Below are positions 12,968 through 23,217 of a stretch of DNA of 64,000 nucleotides, one piece after another. The translations under genes were made by a program, and so were the position numbers. The number at the start of each line of letters is the position of its first letter. The first letter of the stretch is position 1. Under the pieces are notes generated by a model, which searched no databases, was not told the DNA's origin, and saw nothing but the letters and a program-made list of their open reading frames with translations. The DNA is from Adineta steineri (taxonomy: Eukaryota > Rotifera > Eurotatoria > Adinetida > Adinetidae): NCBI GenBank assembly GCA_905250115.1, contig CAJNOI010000087.1, positions 282,174-346,173 on the forward strand, given 5' to 3'.

Positions 12968-13841
12968 AACCGGTTTGTTCGTGTAGGTGCCTACTTGCTT
13001 TCAAAAAAACATTTTTTTTGATAGTTTACGAAGTTGCTATGAAAAACAACAGATGAAGAATGACAAAAATAAAGTGATGAAATACTGTTATGTGGTTACT
13101 AAACATCGAGTGAGTCCGCGAGAAAGAATTATTTTCTGTCTTTTTACGGAGAAAAAACGTATTGAGTAATGTCTGTTATTGGATAATTGCGAGTGAGAAA
13201 AAGATTTTTTTACTTGATCAAATATTTGATGAATTATACAAGTTTGACAACATATTTCATGATCACTAATTAGTAAACATGAAATCTAAATGATGTTTAA
13301 ACTAGCTTTCAAGCGAAAGCCCATATGTGATTATTATGTAGATGGCAGAGATTGACGTTTTAAATATTGCATTTGTTATTAACAAGGAAAAAAAGACTTA
13401 AACATGTATGATTTGGGTGTGGATGCGTGTAGGCTGGTTCTATCTGTACATTCATTCTTACCCACACCCACACCACACACCCTATTATGCATTATTCTTT
13501 TTATTGGAACACAAAGAATAATTCTTAGTACTGAATAAATACAGTTCTTTTTCTCATTTCATTACTTTAAACAGCATGTTGGATGGTCGTTTTTTTCCTT
13601 ATCCAACACAGAGAACCTCGACCTTGATCAGACACAATAATTTTATATCGTGATGGTCTTTTTCTACAATACATGTCTCTTGATATGTATTGTTTACCTT
13701 ACCGATGGGTGTTACCATTCATCTGTGTCTCGACAAGATCAAACTTTCTCTGTATGCGCGTGTATTTAAATCAAATTTATTCTTGTTTAAAAAATTTACT
13801 TTTTCTCTTTCATAAAATAAAACTCATAACAATACAATTTA
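12968..13841. other. Spacer between the two ADP-ribosyltransferase copies
   Basis: 874 nt. Bases 12968 to about 13160 are the 5' flank of copy 1 and align with 16050-16255 upstream of copy 2. Bases 13490-13841 are the 3' flank of copy 2 and align with 10640-10999. Between them lies unique AT-rich DNA plus a telomere-motif hairpin at 13413-13483. No gene. Confidence 0.7.
13413..13483. repeat. Telomere-motif hairpin, copy 3, at a duplication boundary
   Basis: Left arm TTGGGTGTGGATGCGTGT at 13413-13430; right arm CCCACACCCACACCACACAC starting at 13461. Homology between the 3' flanks of the two ADP-ribosyltransferase copies starts about 6 nt to the right, at TATGCATTATTCTTTTTATT. Confidence 0.65.
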
Positions 13842-16001
13842 TTATTTGTTTTTTACGTCTTCGAGGTTATTTTTATAATCTTGTAGATTCGGATTATTTG
13901 AAGGTAATAGTTGTTGTGCAATTTGTATAGCATGTTGATAAAATGTACGGGCTTTTGAGTAATTACCCATCTTGGCATGCGCCTCACCAATGTTGTTGTA
14001 GGATTTAGCCAAATCAGGATGGTTGGGAGGAAGTGATTGTTGTCGAATGTCAAAGGCTTTTTCATGAAATAAAAGTGCTTTTGGATAATTACCCATGTCG
14101 TAATGCACATTACCAATGTTGTTATAGGATTTAGCCAAATCAGGATGATTTGGAGGAAGTGATTGTTGTCGAATTTCAAGGGCTTTTTTATGAGATAAAA
14201 GTGCTTTCGGATAATTACCCATGTTTCTATGCACTTCACCAATGTTGTTGTAGGACATACTCAAATCAGGATGATTAGGAGGAAGTGAGTGTTGATTGAT
14301 TTCAAGATCTTTCTCATAATAAGAAAGTGCTTTTGGATAGTTACCCATGTTGTAATGCACTGCACCAATGTTGTTGTAGGAAGCAGCCAAGCTAAGTTGA
14401 TTGGGAGGAAGTAATTGTTGTCGAATTTCAAGGGCTTTTTCATGAGATGAAAGTGCTTTTGGATAATTACCCATGTTGTCATGCACATTACCAATGTTGT
14501 TGTAGGAATTAGCCAAATTAGGATGATTTGGTGGAAGAGTTTTTTGATAGATAGCAAGTGATTTCTCATAGAATGTAAGTGCTTCTTCATATTTTCCTTG
14601 ATCATCTTTGATTGAACCAAGCTGATCATAAATAGGTGCCTTGTTTTTATCATACTTCGTCTGATCAAGTAAAACTTGATAAATCTCTTCCGCTTTGTCA
14701 AATTGACCCATTTTAAATAGTACCAAACCCAACCGTGCCCATCCTTCAGCGTCTGGAGAATTCTCTTGTCGAATGTAATCAGTAAGCCTGCTCAATTCTG
14801 GATCGTTGTCAGCAGTCAGTACTAAATTAACTTCATATAAACGATTATTTCCACCCATTTGTTTAATATCCTGGATACGAAACACGCTATGCATCGAAAT
14901 CAAGACTTCCTCTTCTCCTTTGAATTCACTGATACCAGCAATTGAAGCAAATGGTGTTGTTGATTGAGCAGGATTAACTTTCATGATAAAAAGTACACCA
15001 ACTTGATCTGGATTTCTGGCAGCATCTTGAGCAAAATCTAGTGAAACTTTGCGAATCGTACTGGTAGATAAGAAGTTGTTGAATGAAATAAGTCCACCTT
15101 TAGTTTTGCTCATTTGTTCGAAATCCTCTGTAGATGAGCCTTGACCACGATAAACGGTAAAGGTGTTAGCAGCAGTTGCACCAGCATATTGTTCCTTGTG
15201 TAGTTGTTCAATCTGGCGATGTAAATCACCAATGTAGAAGCCCATACGTGTAATGATATCACCATCCATCAATCGTAGTGCACGATTGAGCATGGGATAC
15301 AAGAACATTTGACAGGTGTACCAATAAATGGGTGTTTTCTTGTGGTATTCATCTTCTAATCGCTTAATATTAATCAATTCCTCTTTACTGTCAGTAAAAG
15401 TCTCACGACAGTAATCGAAATAATCTTGTTTATGATTTTGGTCGAATTGGATGGTTAATATGATTTCTTTAATGATTTGAGTGTACATAAAAGAAGGATC
15501 TAATTGATCCAACTTTTTATTCGTTCCCACGAAACTCATGGGAATGGCATTTTGTTCACATTGTTGAGCTGTCGATTTGAGTGCTTCACAAATGGATTTA
15601 ATATCTGTGAAGACGCCCTTTATTTTGGCCCAATCTTTGGCCCACTGTTCATGATATTTTTTATTACCACAAAAAATAAATATCGAATCAACTTGAGACA
15701 TATTGTGCACACGAGGCACAATTTGTTGTCCAAGCGATCCTGATACGATCATGCATACCTTGTTATCGATGACTGTTTGAATGAATTCAATGCATTGATC
15801 TCGATTTGTATATATATTGATATCGTTAACAGCACGTCGTAATTTTGTGATGGTGTTTTGACAATCATCATTGGTTTCGTCAATGTTACTGTCTAACCAG
15901 ATTAGAAGAACGTTTTGCATTTGGTGGATATTGATACGTCGACGACCTTCTGCATCTTTTGGAACTGTACATGCATTTTTTGTTGATTTTCCTTTGTTCA
16001 T
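13842..16001 (-). CDS. R-S-E ADP-ribosyltransferase with N-terminal alpha/beta domain and TPR repeats
   Basis: Intronless, 719 aa. Residues about 25-140 form an unrecognised domain that looks alpha/beta: hydrophobic strands VLLIWLD, KVCMIVSGSL and DSIFIFC alternate with helical segments. Residues about 165-400 match the arginine-specific mono-ADP-ribosyltransferase fold, with the R-S-E triad visible: Arg285 in VYRGQG, STS at 312-314 in FLSTSTIRK, and the ExE glutamates 363-365 in GEEEVL. Residues about 420-710 hold TPRs; six are 42-aa kinesin-light-chain-type units with YNNIG, MGNYPKAL and LPPNHPDL. There is no signal peptide, so it should act inside the cell, transferring ADP-ribose from NAD+ to arginine on a target chosen by the TPRs. 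The target is unknown. It is the intact partner of copy 1 in a same-strand tandem duplication that includes both flanks. Confidence 0.9.
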   Translation of the reverse strand: MNKGKSTKNACTVPKDAEGRRRINIHQMQNVLLIWLDSNIDETNDDCQNTITKLRRAVNDINIYTNRDQCIEFIQTVIDNKVCMIVSGSLGQQIVPRVHNMSQVDSIFIFCGNKKYHEQWAKDWAKIKGVFTDIKSICEALKSTAQQCEQNAIPMSFVGTNKKLDQLDPSFMYTQIIKEIILTIQFDQNHKQDYFDYCRETFTDSKEELINIKRLEDEYHKKTPIYWYTCQMFLYPMLNRALRLMDGDIITRMGFYIGDLHRQIEQLHKEQYAGATAANTFTVYRGQGSSTEDFEQMSKTKGGLISFNNFLSTSTIRKVSLDFAQDAARNPDQVGVLFIMKVNPAQSTTPFASIAGISEFKGEEEVLISMHSVFRIQDIKQMGGNNRLYEVNLVLTADNDPELSRLTDYIRQENSPDAEGWARLGLVLFKMGQFDKAEEIYQVLLDQTKYDKNKAPIYDQLGSIKDDQGKYEEALTFYEKSLAIYQKTLPPNHPNLANSYNNIGNVHDNMGNYPKALSSHEKALEIRQQLLPPNQLSLAASYNNIGAVHYNMGNYPKALSYYEKDLEINQHSLPPNHPDLSMSYNNIGEVHRNMGNYPKALLSHKKALEIRQQSLPPNHPDLAKSYNNIGNVHYDMGNYPKALLFHEKAFDIRQQSLPPNHPDLAKSYNNIGEAHAKMGNYSKARTFYQHAIQIAQQLLPSNNPNLQDYKNNLEDVKNK

Positions 16002-18038
16002 TGTTTGCTACGTGAACGGTTTGAATTGGAGTTACTGTGTAAAATTTATTAGTATGAAGTAATGATCAAAAACGATTCTTTTCATAGTTGTCTACTTCCT
16101 TTCGAAATGTTTTATTCTTATCTGTTTATGATGTTGTTATAAAAAAAATCAAATAAAGAACGAAAGAAGCAAAATGGTGATATATTGTTATATCTTTGAC
16201 AAACATCAAGATAATCCACAAAAAATAAGTCTTTTATTTTCGTCGACGAAAAAGACATGTAGAATTATGCTTGCTATTTTGAGAATCCGAAGTAAAAAAA
16301 TGTTTAAAGTAGCTTTTATGATTTTTTTACGGCGCATTCTTTCGGCTGAAAGTCTGTATATGACCATGATATACATAACAAAATTAAAGTTGTAAAAAAT
16401 GTGCATTTGTCTTCGACAAACGAAAGAGCTGCAGTCCAACAAATGAAATCGACAGAAAAAGACTTGATAATATCTCGTTTTCTATCTTATATTAATCATA
16501 TGCTTTAATTAACATAGGTGGCCGAGCTTTTGCATCTGGATAGATTAAAGCCTGCTCTAGAATGGATGTGTGGACGAAGGTGAGTGTGCGGATGCGGATG
16601 AAGGTGAGTTTAGATGTGAGAAAGAAAAGATGAAATCGCACCCGCACTCCTTTTATTTTCAACAATCTGAGAAAAGTTCTTTTATATCTAAATGTGATCA
16701 TGATTCCAGTAAGATGAGATTCTTTTACTTATTTATTCGAACAACTAACACATTCTACATATTTCTTAGTTGTCTAGCTTAGTAAATGATCTTATATTAT
16801 TTCAAATTAAAGCTTATTCGGGTCTAAATATATGGAATAATCTGTGTATTAAAGTATTATAACTAATAAGAATTTTAATCTATCAAACAAAATATTATAC
16901 GATAATATATGCATCTCATGGTGACCTCTTTATTGACATATTTATTTTCTATTGTTTGAGGGTGTGGATATTGATAAGGTGCAATTATTACCCACACTGA
17001 CTCTCCTATCCATCCGCTCACACCCGATATATACATTTAAAGATCTGCAGACCTGTATTCTTGAAAAATTGGGACTCTATACTATGCATATGATAATACA
17101 AATGCTCAAACGTGTCGTAGTAAAAATATCGATTATGTGTCAAACAAGGAGCAGCATTTCAGTTGCGATGAGGATGAGTGCAATGTTGAACAACTGAAGA
17201 TTGTTATGTTAGCATCGATGAAACGACTCGTTTTATTAAGATCCAAAAAACTCACAGGTTTCAGAAAAGAACAGCCCATTTTTATCGCAAAAATTCAGTT
17301 TGAATTAAAAAACGATCATAGACTCGAAGTAAGATAGAAATGAATGAGTGACTACTAACAGCGAATAATGATTATTTGCGGATATATATATATAAAATAG
17401 CGATCTCATTCTTTTGCCTTTTTGTCAGTTATACAAAAATAATTTAGCAACACATTCCGTTGGCAAAATGTTCTTGAATGAAATAATCTGCCGATGAAAA
17501 GCTATGACGCTCAAATGTCTTTCAACTGAAGACAATTAGTATACAATTTCTGTGTGATTAAAATTTGAAACACAATCAAACTGCTGTTCTTGATCAGAGA
17601 AACATAACTTATTTTTATATTTATGTACTCTAGACTTCATTCCATTTAAGAATCACAGAATATTAATAATATACTGTTAATTCTTCGTTTGATTTTATGC
17701 GTAAAAGTAGCGTTTTCAGTACATGTATTGCGATCCGTAGTCACGCGAGATAATGGGTTCACACATGTACCCTTATACTTGAATAGCTGTTTTCGTTCTT
17801 AGATTATTTATTTCCTTCTTTTTATCGTATACTAACTCAATATAGCATTATTTAATTATAATAACTATTACCTTCAAAAATATAATACTGCTCAATACAC
17901 TTCATAGTTAATGAGCAGTGTAATGTATCTTTACCTAATCATATCGTATGATTTGCACGGTTATTTATTTAATAGAAAGATATACAGACAAAAAACGAAC
18001 ATGTATATATTTCTTGAGAAAAAAAAAATTCCTAAAAT
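16002..18038. other. Intergenic, telomere-motif hairpin, no clear gene
   Basis: 2 kb. Bases 16050-16255 are duplicated upstream of ADP-ribosyltransferase copy 1. A degenerate G/C-strand inverted repeat lies at about 16563-16650 (GTGTGCGGATGCGGA against CACCCGCACTCC), and another telomere-motif hairpin at 16956-17026. Open frames at 16952-17337 on the plus strand start in the hairpin and resemble no family I know. Confidence 0.55.
16956..17026. repeat. Telomere-motif hairpin, copy 4
   Basis: Left arm TTGAGGGTGTGGAT at 16956-16969. The right side carries CCCACACTGA at 16991-17000 and TCACACCC ending near 17024. Pairing is imperfect, but the TTGAGGGTGTGG start is the same as in copies 1 and 5. 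Confidence 0.5.
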
Positions 18039-21000
18039 TTAAAAACTGCCCAATTTGCTAGCAACTCGTTTTACTTTTTGACTTAATTGTTCTTTCATTA
18101 GATTAACACACATTGCAATAAGTACGAGACCAAATAAAATATATACAGCCGCAGAAATCAGTTTTTCTTTTTCAGCTTCAACTTTTAATGATGCTCCAGG
18201 TACAAAATCTCCAAAACCAATTGTTGTTATTGTTATAAAACAAAAATAAAATGAATTAAGAAAACCCCAATTTTCCCAAATATTAAATAATATAGCGCCA
18301 AGTGTTAAATAAAGCGGAATGACAAAAACAGTAACAAGCAAAGGAACAGCCATTTCTTCATCATCATCAAAATCTTCATCATCTTCAAAATTAGAATTTG
18401 TTAAATCGACTGTTGGATAAAATTGATGTTCATCTTTCCATGTTACAGTTGGTGGTAATGGAGTTATATCATTTATTGTTGACTGTTCATAATTCGGTGG
18501 AGGTGGTAATGTACGAGGTAACTGTTCATTTACTTGATGAACTTGAACAGAATCTACTTGTTGTCGTAATAAATTTTCATTAGTTCCATCATCAACAGTC
18601 ATCTGTTTTTTTAATTTATCATTTTTACGTGAAAAAAAACGTCGACGTGCAGGTTTCCCTGCTGTATTCGATGGTTCATTATCACTTCCTGGTGATTGAC
18701 GATTATGTGTTGCTTCAGATTTTGAACGTTGTAAATTCTTTTTCGAAGTCTTTTTTGTTTTCTTATCATTATCAGTACCGGGAGTATTAGAAACATCTTC
18801 ATCTATGACAACCTATGAAAAAAACAACAAATGATGATGAATTTTTTGTGAAACCAAAATATTCGATAGCAGTAAGAAATATCTGATTTATAAATCTATC
18901 TGAAAAAAATTATTTTTTTACTTGTTTCATATCATCTTCGACTTTCTCGACCGGTGTTATCGACTTTTCTTGTACAGGACTATCAAGATTGTTTGTTAAT
19001 TTATTTGTTTCATTTATATAATATTGAATTTGATTAAGATCAACAGACTGTTGTGGATTTGGTTCATTAATATGATCAATGCCACTGGTTTCTTCAATAT
19101 CCTGAACAGAATTTTGTCGAATAAGTTCATTGATACGATTAAGAGCATCTTTAGGTTTTCCTCCAATAGAATTTACTGATGTTGTTAAAGAACGTGTTGA
19201 ATTTAAATTTGTCATTCCTGTAAGTATATTCAAACGCATATCCGGTGATAATTGTCGTAAATCAGTTGAAACAATATCATCTGTTGTTGCACTTGTTGTT
19301 GATAGAGGTTTCGATAAAACTGATTCTTTCATTTTTTCTTCAAAATTTGAATTTGTTGTTATAACTTCTTTTATTTCATTATTAGTTATCGAAATTGGTA
19401 ATTGATTAGGTTTTTCAAATAACATTTGTCGATTCTTTAAAAGTGATGCACGTTTTTTCTTATTACTCATTCGACAACAAAGTATCATTGTCATACGTGT
19501 AAATACAAATGAAAACATTTTCGCCATAGTTGAACCAATATTAGCAACGAAAAGCATCATCAATGGTACACCAAAAGCACTATAAAGTATTGTTGCTATT
19601 TTTCCTTCAGCTGTCTTTGTTGTTATATGACCATAGCCTATGAAAAGAAAATTTCAACTCTCATCTAATCATTGCTATTGCAAGGTTTAGATATCTATAA
19701 GACCTTGTCAACAGTTATTAACGTTCAATTTTTCTTACCAATTGTTGAAACAAGTGTGACAGCATAAAGAACAGCTCCAAAATAGTTCCAATCATGATCA
19801 GAATCAGCTGTTCGTCCATCAAAACCTTGTTGTACTTGTTTTATAACTGTATCTTCAAATAATCTAAAATTAAATTGAATTAATATTTGTTTTTTTTCTA
19901 TTAAAAACTATCTTACTCAAGTTCACGTGATGCATAGAGACTAAAATTTCCTTTTTTATCAGTTTTTGGAAATGAATTAACACGTAAAGTTTCATTCCAT
20001 AATTTGCCAAGTGTTAAATTAAGTTTACTTTCCATTTCAAGACGCATATTACGTTCATTTCCAGCTTCAAGTAATTGAAAAAGTACACCACCAAGAGCAA
20101 CATAACCCATCATAACGAAAAATAAACCAACACGTGAAAACATAAATGCTGTAAATTTTTTGCAACATCGCAAACAATTTACTTTCGTACATATTCGTTG
20201 ATTATCAATTACAGGTGAATCTTTAGCTTGTCGTCGACGCATACTGTAATAGAAAATAATATATATATCGAATTAAGTTTTAATATTAAATGAAGACATA
20301 AAAACGAAAATTTTATTCTTTTTTAAATGCATTACTTTGATTTTGCCAAAGAAAGAGCTGCTGAACGATAAACAACAAAAACTTGACCAGGACGCATTCT
20401 TTTGTCTTAATCTGTTTTTGATTATTCGTATCCTCGAGAAAAATCGGATCAGTATACGGAAGGATACAATCGAACCAGTATGGACTGTATATATATACAT
20501 ATATATTTATGTATATAAAGAAGAAAGAAGCAGATCAGTGTCTTCTTTTCTAATCAGTATAGAATAGAATACACCATCAGTGTAAGACAGAGAAAAAGAA
20601 ATGGCACTAGACAATACTGCTGTTCCTGCTTGTTTGATCGGCATTCAACTGTACACGCGTGTATGTCTGACTGTTAACGTCACCGAACAAATGCTAGGAG
20701 AGAGAGAAGAAAAAAAGAAAGAATTATATTATCAAGCTGGCTGTCACCCCATTGTTACACGTTATTTCATAGAGAAATCATCAGCATCTGTTCTTGTAGT
20801 GACTACTACTAATATACTCCAGTGCAATACAACTAATAAGAAAGTCGATGCATCCTGTTGATTCTTGTTCTTATTTAATAATAGTAATAATGTCACAATA
20901 GATGAATACACTGTTAAATACGTATATACAAATCTAACATTTTTTATCTATTCTTTTCCTATGTAATTAATCTGATATCATGCAGTGAAAACGAGATTGT

Positions 21001-22400
21001 ATTAAATCGTAATCAAGAACGTGTACATACTCATTTGTCTATTAATATCATCATAGAAAACAAATATTAACATATTTTTATATTAGAGGAATATGTCCTA
21101 GTCGAAGAAGAATTTCCGGTATATTTTTTAGTATTAAAACAGAGTCTAAATTTTACTTTAAAACTTTTCTATTGTATCATAATTAGACGATGTGATGATG
21201 TTAAATCTACATAATGTAAATACATTGTTACTGCTGTTGTCATCATGTTCACGTCAAAAAAGATGACAGAATGATAGATGATCAACATTTTCAATTATAT
21301 TAATAAGAAAATAGGCATAAGAAAATGTTCGAATACCCAATGGATTCTTCTATAAATACTCTAACACTAATTAATTTAACCTTCATATAATTGAAAAACG
21401 ATAAAGAGAAAATTAAACATTACCTGCTTTGTCTCTCACGATAAAATGATACAGGCAACGAATATGTTCGTATGAGTGAATCATGACGAGTATTTTTACT
21501 AATAAAAACTTTTTGTGATGATTGACGTATTAACGTATCTTTTTTCATATTAAATAAAGTAGCAAATAAATTCGCAATCAATCAATCAACTTATTCATCA
21601 GATCATCCTTCTGCTATTACCCATTTATACATATGCTGTATCGACGCTATGAATGTATATATATATGCGCTTGAAACGCGATTAAGTCAAACCCTATTTT
21701 ATGTCTCATTTATTTTTGCTATTATTATAAATGCAACACATTGTCTTATTCTGATAGAAAGAAGCGACAAACCGTATGCGCAATGTACATAATGAAAGTA
21801 AAGATAGCAGTCAAGCGCAATACATGACCAGCATACGACGAAGCTATTTCTTTAACAGATTGCTTTTCAATGATATACTATAATATGTCTGCATAGTTTT
21901 CTAGTAATACAGAACAGAAACGAGATGAATATCATTTTGAATAATAAACAATAGTCAAAAAAAGAAAGAAAGAGAGAAAGATTTCGTCTTCTGTTTTTTC
22001 AGTAAATACATTTGATTGAAATAAAACTAATTATCATAATCTTTATAAAATAATTCTTACTTATTAGAATTCATCACCAAGTTAGACAGAATAAGTAAAC
22101 GGCAATAGATATGTCAAGCAAATAAAACAATTCTCTATTTGATCATCATCAATGTCTTTCCGTTGATAGATTGAAGGCTCGTTTTTTTCTTCCTATTTGT
22201 CCCATCTGACAACAAATATATATCTATATTCTATTGAGATTATGAAGAGTCTTTTTTTTTTCTAATGATATTCTAAGCAAGCAATTGTCTATGGGAAAAG
22301 AAAATGATTCTTACCGATTATTAATCGACATATGACCATGTAATGGCAATAACAACACATGACTAAGACGTCGAACAACTGTATATCGACTCGTACTCAT
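18039..22400 (-). CDS. Two-pore-domain potassium channel (K2P) with alternative first exons
   Basis: Common exons: 20243..19917, 19863..19739, 19637..18922 and 18812..18039. Two possible 5' coding exons end in the same phase and splice to 20243: exon 1a 22400..22315 (MSTSRYTVVRRLSHVLLLPL...) and exon 1b 21548..21424 (MKKDTLIRQSSQKVFISK...). They give 675 or 688 aa. A third start is possible at the ATG 20242. Both pore loops are clear: TLVSTIGYG, split across exons 3 and 4, and TITTIGFGD. M1 is at about residues 80-100 of the 1b form (VGLFFVMMGYVALGGVLFQ). M2 follows the first pore (ILYSAFGVPLMMLFVANIG), and M3 and M4 flank the second. K2P subunits dimerise into background K+ channels. The cytosolic loop between M2 and M3 is very long (over 300 aa), Ser/Pro-rich with an acidic end (FEDDEDFDDDEEM). 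I cannot assign a TWIK/TASK/TREK subfamily. Confidence 0.93.
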
Positions 22401-23217
22401 ATTGAAAATAGAATATGTATTAAATGAGAAATAAATAGAAAATATGGATAAATATCATCATTTGGACTCTTTTTTTTGCTTGATCTTCTCTATCGAACGT
22501 TACAATACAATGCCTCTGACATTCATTTACTTGAAAATACAAAATAGTAATGATGTTTTGTCTCTAGGTTTTCTTCGCTATCGGTTATACAAGATCATTT
22601 CTCTCAATGCTCGTCATCGAGCAACGATCAACTAATGTCATCAGTCGCATTCGTCAACAGAGATAAATATATGCTAAGGCACTGTATACAAATATTATAA
22701 AGGTAGTTATGAAAACAAGATACAGAATCAAGCAAGCCTTCTTTTTTTGCTATCATGATAAATAACAACTTGTTATTTATTTTAATTAGGATGATAAATA
22801 GCTATTTGTCGATTGAAATGGTTTTATTAATATTATTATAATCAGAAGAAAACATTGATTGACATATATAGAAAATTATCTTAATTAAAAAATTAACGGA
22901 TGAAAGACTGGAATTGACTTTGATTTTTATTATCTTCTTAATCATTTGACGATGTCTTACTTCGACTTGATGAAGTAATTGTACTAAAATTGAAAAAAAA
23001 TGTATATATTTCGTTATAGTGGATGAAATTTCGATAGTTTTTATATTTAAAAAAGTAATTCTTGAATTTCTGATCATTGAAAATTTCATTTCGTTTTACT
23101 GCCTAGTTTCTATAATAGTAACTACATTTATAGGCAACGCAAGGAGAGAATAAACGATGCGTCATATCCTTTCAAGATATTCTCTACTGATATTTATAGG
23201 AAAGAATTTTTTTTGTT
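22401..23217. other. Spacer between the K2P gene and Rubicon
   Basis: 817 nt, AT-rich. It should contain the promoter for K2P exon 1a and the Rubicon 3' UTR. A 95-codon minus-strand ORF at 22802-23089 has no family resemblance and is treated as chance. Confidence 0.55.

Noticed and set aside
11191-16062. Several plus-strand ORFs and alternate-frame minus ORFs across the ADP-ribosyltransferase genes
   Set aside because: They are shadows of the 126-nt TPR repeats and of the transferase frame; their sequences repeat with the same period.
16952-17337. Plus-strand ORFs of 81 and 66 codons
   Set aside because: The first starts inside a telomere-motif hairpin; neither shows motifs or splice partners.
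20601-20861. 86-codon plus-strand ORF
   Set aside because: Lies in the K2P intron between exons 1b and 2; no signal peptide, domain or biased codon use.
22802-23089. 95-codon minus-strand ORF between Rubicon and K2P
   Set aside because: Lys/Ile-rich, no family; considered as an extra Rubicon 3' exon but it does not resemble the Rubicon C-terminus.
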